Shown in pieces: positions 7,799-10,711 of a stretch of 10,711 nucleotides of DNA. The notes below the pieces were generated by a model that was not told where the DNA came from, ran no database searches, and worked only from the letters and a program-made list of their open reading frames with translations. Every line of letters starts with the position of its first letter. Position 1 is the stretch's first letter. The translations under genes were made by a program, and so were the position numbers. The DNA is taken from NCBI GenBank assembly GCA_910592005.1, contig CAJVPP010003799.1, forward strand, positions 1-10,711, read 5' to 3'. This DNA is from Funneliformis mosseae (lineage: Eukaryota; Glomeromycota; Glomeromycetes; Glomerales; Glomeraceae).

Positions 7799-8460
7799 AA
7801 AGATTTTTTCAGAAATGAAAGGAATTATTAACCAAAAATTAAGTAATTTATCGCCATTAAATACATTATTACCAAAATCTTTTAATCCCAATCATGGATG
7901 AATTATTCTATCAATAAACTAAATCTACAGAGTATTTAAAGAAATCGAATAACGAACCATATTTAAAGAATTCTTGTATCCTAGACAACCAGTGAATAAT
8001 AATTTTTTATGAGAAAAAAGGACCAAATGACGTTTTGTAAACAAGTTAACGCAAATGCCGATCATGGAGTTTCGGTCTGAAAAATTAGCTTGTTTTCCAT
8101 AATATTAAAGAAAAAAGTCTAACGAAATCGTTTTTATTGATAAAGGAATTTTGAACCGATGTCTATTATAAAGATGATAAGAAATGTCACTATCATTATA
8201 TAATTCAGTATACTGTAACGTTAATATTTCATAATGTGAGAATCTTGATTCTTTTTCATATTTGAATTTTGAACTTAAATAAAAACATGAATTATATTAT
8301 ACAAATTTTAATAAAATAATATTTTACACAACAGCAACTTATCAATTTTTACATTAGTTTAAAAGGAATCGATCTAAAATGAGATTTCGGTGGCGTTAAT
8401 TTTGTTAAACTTATTGTTCATAAAATAAATAATAAAATTCTCGAAAGGATTCAAAAATGC

Positions 8461-8766
8461 TAGAACTCTAATTTGAAAATCAACAAGGATATTCGAGGCA
8501 ACTCTCCCGAAGAATTCCAACTTTTAACCAGAATCGGAAAATGTTAATCCAAACCGTGTAATATTAGGTTTGCTATATTACAAATTCAAGGAACTAACGA
8601 CTACATATAATGAAATTCCTTTGACCCAACTCCACAATAAAATCTAGTCCTGTGGCAAAACGAATTTTAAAGATATAAATGTCCTTGCGGAAATGAATAC
8701 TCATCAACAGGTTTATTTTACCAGCAGAATTGTAAAGTTGTTTCTCAAAGTATATTAGTTATCTAG
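8461..8766 (+). pseudogene. Fragmented coding-like region with CPCG motif
   Basis: Three plus-strand frames contribute short protein-like pieces. NKDIRGNSPEEFQLLTRIGK ends in TAA at 8545. Another frame gives NPNRVILGLLYYKFKELTTT and ends in TAG near 8645. The same frame then reads SCGKTNFKDINVLAEMNTHQ to another TAG, while a third (8671-8766) reads RYKCPCGNEYSSTGLFYQQN with CxC and a further Cys. The pieces are in the same order and strand as the Cys-rich block just downstream, and may belong to one decayed gene. No start codon, no uninterrupted frame and no recognised family; the link between pieces is an inference. Confidence 0.25.
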
Positions 8767-8776
8767 CTGATAATAA

Positions 8777-9010
8777 TTCGTAATTGGATGTACTTATAAT
8801 TACAAGAATGTACAATGTAATGAAGCTAGGAGTACAAAATTATGCACCAAAGACATTCATGAATGGTGTGAAAATTGCTTCGATATTTTATATTTCAAAC
8901 AAATATATGCAAGTCATGATTCAGCGCTCATTAAAGCTTTTAAAAAAGATATATTTCAAAATAATAATGATTGTAAATTATGTAGAAAGTTAGTGATTAT
9001 GTCAATATAA
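8777..9010 (+). pseudogene. Cys-rich, zinc-binding-like fragment (possible kinase N-terminal region remnant)
   Basis: A 77-codon open frame without a starting Met begins after TAA and ends in TAA. Cysteines fall at residues 5, 14, 23, 31, 34, 66 and 69. Two pairs have CxxC spacing (HEWCENC and NDCKLC), as in a zinc ribbon or treble clef. WCxxC followed by a Phe/Lys-rich helix is typical of the short zinc-binding region before the kinase domain in many Glomeromycotina kinases; that assignment is a resemblance, not proof. A donor-like GTTAGT starts at 8989, just after CKLCR, so this could be an internal exon. No kinase domain follows in the window, so it is either a remnant or part of an unrelated protein. 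Confidence 0.35.
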
Positions 9011-9135
9011 TCAAATGTCTTACGTCAAACTTACATTATTTTGTTGGACTATAAATGAATTATCATTTTAGACATTTAGACAACAATTTCTCTCACTTTC
9101 CTCTCTCCTTACAATATAATTCAATAAATTTATAA

Positions 9136-9330
9136 GAAAAGCTAGCAAATAATTCAGATATTGGGACAAACAATGGCAATTACGACAATTGCAACAACAC
9201 CAACGGTTTCAACCATAGTAACACTTGTAGAGATGAAAAAACTTATGTTAAATCTTCGCAGAGCACGAATCGAAAAATAACCAAAATTTTTAATTTCGAA
9301 ATGAAACGCAAAAAAAAACAAAAATTATAA
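9136..9330 (+). pseudogene. Asn-rich open frame, possible continuation of the Cys-rich fragment
   Basis: A 64-codon open frame without a starting Met lies 125 bases after the Cys-rich block and opens after TAA. It reads EKLANNSDIGTNNGNYDNCN, then Asn/Thr-rich sequence with a second Cys, and a basic tail (FNFEMKRKKKQKL) before TAA. The gap before it contains a CT-rich tract (9085-9110), as seen before splice acceptors, and CTAG at 9142-9145. Asn-rich linkers are common in AT-rich genomes. It may be a low-complexity exon or chance; no family is recognised. Another frame (9173-9280) also has an ATG and 35 codons, so the choice is uncertain. Confidence 0.2.
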
Positions 9331-9359
9331 TAATTTTTTTTATTTCATGCAAACATTGA

Positions 9360-9584
9360 CATAATGGTCAATTTGATCAATACCATTGTCGCACCTGTGG
9401 AGAAATGGCCCGAAAAGAATAGCTAAGCATCCCAGTTTATCGGAAGAAATGCCTACCGACAGGAATTATATGCGAGACTCACAAAATAAGCTATAAAGAT
9501 AAAGACTCCGAGGTTGAGTCAGCAATAACTGCTTTACAAAATAAATAGCTGAAAGGAGTTATATTTGGTACCAAAGCTTCATAA
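9360..9584 (+). pseudogene. Coding-like remnant with two in-frame TAG (repeat copy A)
   Basis: One plus-strand frame stays readable for 74 codons with only two internal stops, both TAG (9420 and 9546), before TAA at 9582. It gives HNGQFDQYHCRTCGEMARKE, then after the first TAG LSIPVYRKKCLPTG and ETHKISYKDKDSEVESAITA, and after the second LKGVIFGTKAS. CRTCG is a CxxC zinc-knuckle-like pair. The CLPxG...HKIxYK stretch recurs in the block at 9694-9897, 292 bp downstream. The composition is clearly richer in G and C than the flanking spacer. I do not recognise the family. It is most simply a decayed gene or element copy. Confidence 0.32.
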
Positions 9585-9810
9585 GCATAATGCCTGCAAA
9601 AAAAATAACCATTTCACAAATTTTATTTTATTTTATTTATTTTTGCAGCAGTAGCATAACAAGAAAATTGGCCACCTTCATATGAAGAAGTAACTGCACA
9701 GAAATGGCTCCGAAGAAAGAATAAGAGTCATATTTAGTCAGTGTCTACCGGTAGGAAGTGCGATATACGAGAATCACAAGATAAACTATAAGTATATGAA
9801 CCTAAAAGGC
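9391..9810. repeat. Diverged direct duplication, two copies of ~115 bp
   Basis: Copy A (about 9391-9510) and copy B (about 9690-9810) align by eye along most of their length, with small indels. Shared landmarks are AGAAATGGC followed by CCGAA, TGCCTACCG against TGTCTACCGG, and TCACAA followed by ATAAACTATAAG-type sequence. Both copies keep the same reading frame across CLPxG to HKIxYK, although the DNA has diverged. Between them lie ordinary AT-rich sequence and a TTTTA-repeat tract ending in TTTTTGCAG at 9650. This suggests an old tandem duplication within a coding region, or two exons encoding a repeated unit. Confidence 0.6.
9618..9650 (+). other. TTTTA-repeat tract ending in a splice-acceptor-like TTTTTGCAG
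   Basis: The tract ATTTTATTTTATTTTATTT is followed by ATTTTTGCAG ending at 9650, which has the shape of a pyrimidine-rich 3' splice site. It lies between the two duplicated copies. If spliced, the exon would begin QX or SSIT or AVA depending on phase, and the third phase leads into WPPSYEEVTAQKWLRR. No clear matching donor is identified. Confidence 0.3.
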
Positions 9811-9897
9811 ATTACTATAAGACACTTGCATGCTGGTAGCAGCAACAGGGACACAAAATTCATGCGTTTCATTTTTAGGGACTTGGATTTTCGATAA
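9694..9897 (+). pseudogene. Coding-like remnant (repeat copy B), unrecognised
   Basis: A 67-codon frame without a starting Met lies between TAA codons at 9691 and 9895. It reads LHRNGSEERIRVIFS, then QCLPVGSAIYENHKINYKYM and, further on, ITIRHLHAGSSNRDTKFMRF before the stop. The CLPxG...ENHKINYK part parallels CLPxG...ETHKISYK in copy A, which is the main evidence that this frame was once translated. A different frame just upstream (WPPSYEEVTAQKWLRR) is also protein-like, so a frameshift near 9700-9735 is likely. Function unknown; copy B may be the less damaged version of the same unit. Confidence 0.3.
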
Positions 9898-9918
9898 TGA
9901 ATAATCGTCAACATGTGC

Positions 9919-10042
9919 GCCACAATTAATTCTAGCCAAATGCGTACGCAGAGGGAAGTTTAGCAAAAGGAGATTCGCCACTCCATATAACGATAGCTGT
10001 GACAGAAGGCATTGGTTCAGGATCTGCCCTATTGAGCTTTAA
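9919..10042 (+). pseudogene. Coding-like patch with Arg/Cys-rich frame, unrecognised
   Basis: After TAA, a plus-strand frame reads about 40 codons: CAPQLILAKCVRRGKFSKRR, then ATPYNDSCDRRHWFRICPIE and L before TAA at about 10040. It has four Cys and many Arg written with non-AT-biased codons. An overlapping frame (GSLAKGDSPLHITIAV, EGIGSGSALLSF) is also open until about 10084, so which one was coding is unclear. The GC-richer composition continues from the duplicated region upstream, and both may belong to the same decayed gene. Confidence 0.22.
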
Positions 10043-10084
10043 TATTAAATTACTTTTTGAAGGATTATATCACACGAGAAGCTG

Positions 10085-10442
10085 ATCTCACAAAGTAATG
10101 AAAATATTGAAAACCTCTACTAAAAAAATTGATTAGACAAAAATTTGTAAATATTATCGCATTCGGTTAATAAAGGATTAGACCAATTTTATGAGTAATA
10201 AAGGCGATAAATAGAAATTTTTAACTAAATATTTTAAGGATCTCGACGTAGGTGATTTTTTATAAAATTTATTTTTTTTGAGGAGGTGAAGGTCGAAAAA
10301 ATAAATCGGATAAATAAAATCGAATAAATTTTACATTATTATTAAAGATTATATTTTTAAAAAAAAAAAAAAATTTAATGCTACGATGGTTGCTATTCTT
10401 TTTATTTATTTTTTTTTTTTATATTATTAAAAATTTTTTTAG
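10085..10442. other. AT-rich spacer before the BTB gene
   Basis: No gene was seen. There is a run of 15 A at 10359-10373, a T-rich run near 10400-10420, and a second T-rich stretch ending in ATTTTTTTAG at 10433-10442, which resembles a 3' splice site for the exon that follows. Confidence 0.5.
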
Positions 10443-10515
10443 TTGAAACGAGCTCTAAGCTATTTAAAATCAAGTTTACGGGATAAGCGTCGCACTAAAT
10501 GGAAACATAAATGTG

Positions 10516-10529
10516 GTGTAACTTTACAC
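10516..10529. repeat. Short palindrome upstream of the BTB start
   Basis: GTGTAA and TTACAC flank CT, giving 6-bp arms about 80 bp before the start codon at 10608. It could be a factor-binding site, but the same bases would be coding if the longer N-terminus is real. Confidence 0.4.
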
Positions 10530-10607
10530 AATAACATGCATACAATGGCCTTAATTAATTTTCTCAATGGTTTGTTTCTTTTAACTTTTTGTAAACTTTC
10601 TATAAAA

Positions 10608-10711
10608 ATGTCTATCGAATGTTTGCAAGGAGTTGCTAATGATTATGAAAGGTTATTTGAAAATGACAAAAGATATGATGTCATTATTTATGCCGGTGAA
10701 AATGAAAACCT
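10608..10711 (+). CDS. BTB/POZ-domain protein, 5' end, partial
   Basis: The frame starts at an ATG and runs off the window after 34 full codons. It begins MSIECLQGVANDYERLFEND and continues KRYDVIIYAGENENL. The first helix followed by the YDVxIxxGEN strand is the hallmark N-terminus of BTB/POZ domains in the large Glomeromycotina family, where the same opening is followed by a dimerisation core and often BACK, Kelch or TLDc domains. Such proteins commonly act as adaptors for cullin-3 ubiquitin ligases; the partner domain here is out of view. I chose this Met because family members start just before this helix. The frame is also open upstream to 10443, with ATG codons at 10536 and 10545, so a longer form is possible. 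No damage is seen in the visible part. Confidence 0.87.
   Translation, partial: MSIECLQGVANDYERLFENDKRYDVIIYAGENEN

Larger units (their letters stand above)
7160..8460. other. AT-rich spacer with two foldbacks
   Basis: No gene can be supported. The notable structures are the foldback at 7577-7619 and the inverted repeat at 7700-7798. A short readable stretch on the plus strand at about 8030-8100 (RFVNKLTQMPIMEFRSEKLA) is too short to call. Confidence 0.55.

Noticed and set aside
8030..8100. Short protein-like stretch RFVNKLTQMPIMEFRSEKLA
   Set aside because: Only 23 codons between stops, so it cannot be told from chance.
8784..8993. 69-codon plus-strand frame (starts TTG)
   Set aside because: It overlaps the longer Cys-patterned frame 8777-9010 in another register. 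The paired CxxC motifs favour that frame.

Overview
The window looks like nuclear DNA of an arbuscular mycorrhizal fungus (Glomeromycotina, most like Rhizophagus). The evidence is very AT-rich sequence with many poly-A and poly-T runs, a short (80 nt) GT-AG intron, and the ends of genes from two families that are strongly expanded in those genomes: a TKL-like protein kinase and a BTB/POZ protein. No bacterial operon, rRNA, tRNA, CRISPR array or complete transposase was seen. The organism call is an inference from gene-family style and composition.

Layout. At the left edge, on the minus strand, is the 5' part of a kinase gene: two exons, 228-446 and 75-147, carrying the Gly-rich loop, the ATP-binding Lys and the start of the C-helix region. 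It runs off the window. About 60 to 150 bp upstream of its start codon lies a 42-bp tandem repeat in which ACCGAGTGC occurs three times. At the right edge, on the plus strand, is the 5' part of a BTB-domain gene with a start codon at 10608. Its frame stays open for 55 codons upstream of that Met, back to a T-rich acceptor-like sequence.

The roughly 10 kb between them holds no gene I can call intact. It holds a broken F-box/LRR-like fragment (minus, 3257-3737) and several short, less certain blocks that read like protein but are interrupted by stops and frame changes: 2645-2800, 4121-4430 (minus), 5622-5768 (minus), 6466-6678, 6852-7159, 8461-9010, 9136-9330, 9360-9584, 9694-9897 and 9919-10042. 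The Cys-rich blocks around 8671-9010 recall the zinc-binding region upstream of the kinase domain in many Glomeromycotina kinases. A 49-codon ORF at 1983-2132 begins with a signal-peptide-like stretch. The spacer also contains long A/T tracts, several perfect 12-14 bp palindromes, a strong foldback at 7577-7619 and a diverged ~115-bp duplication (9391-9510 and 9690-9810).

The simplest reading is a gene-poor spacer between members of two expanding families, littered with decayed copies of similar genes. By my rough estimate, DNA this AT-rich gives a handful of 60-80 codon open frames by chance, so only the kinase, BTB and F-box calls rest on recognised family sequence; the other blocks are tentative.
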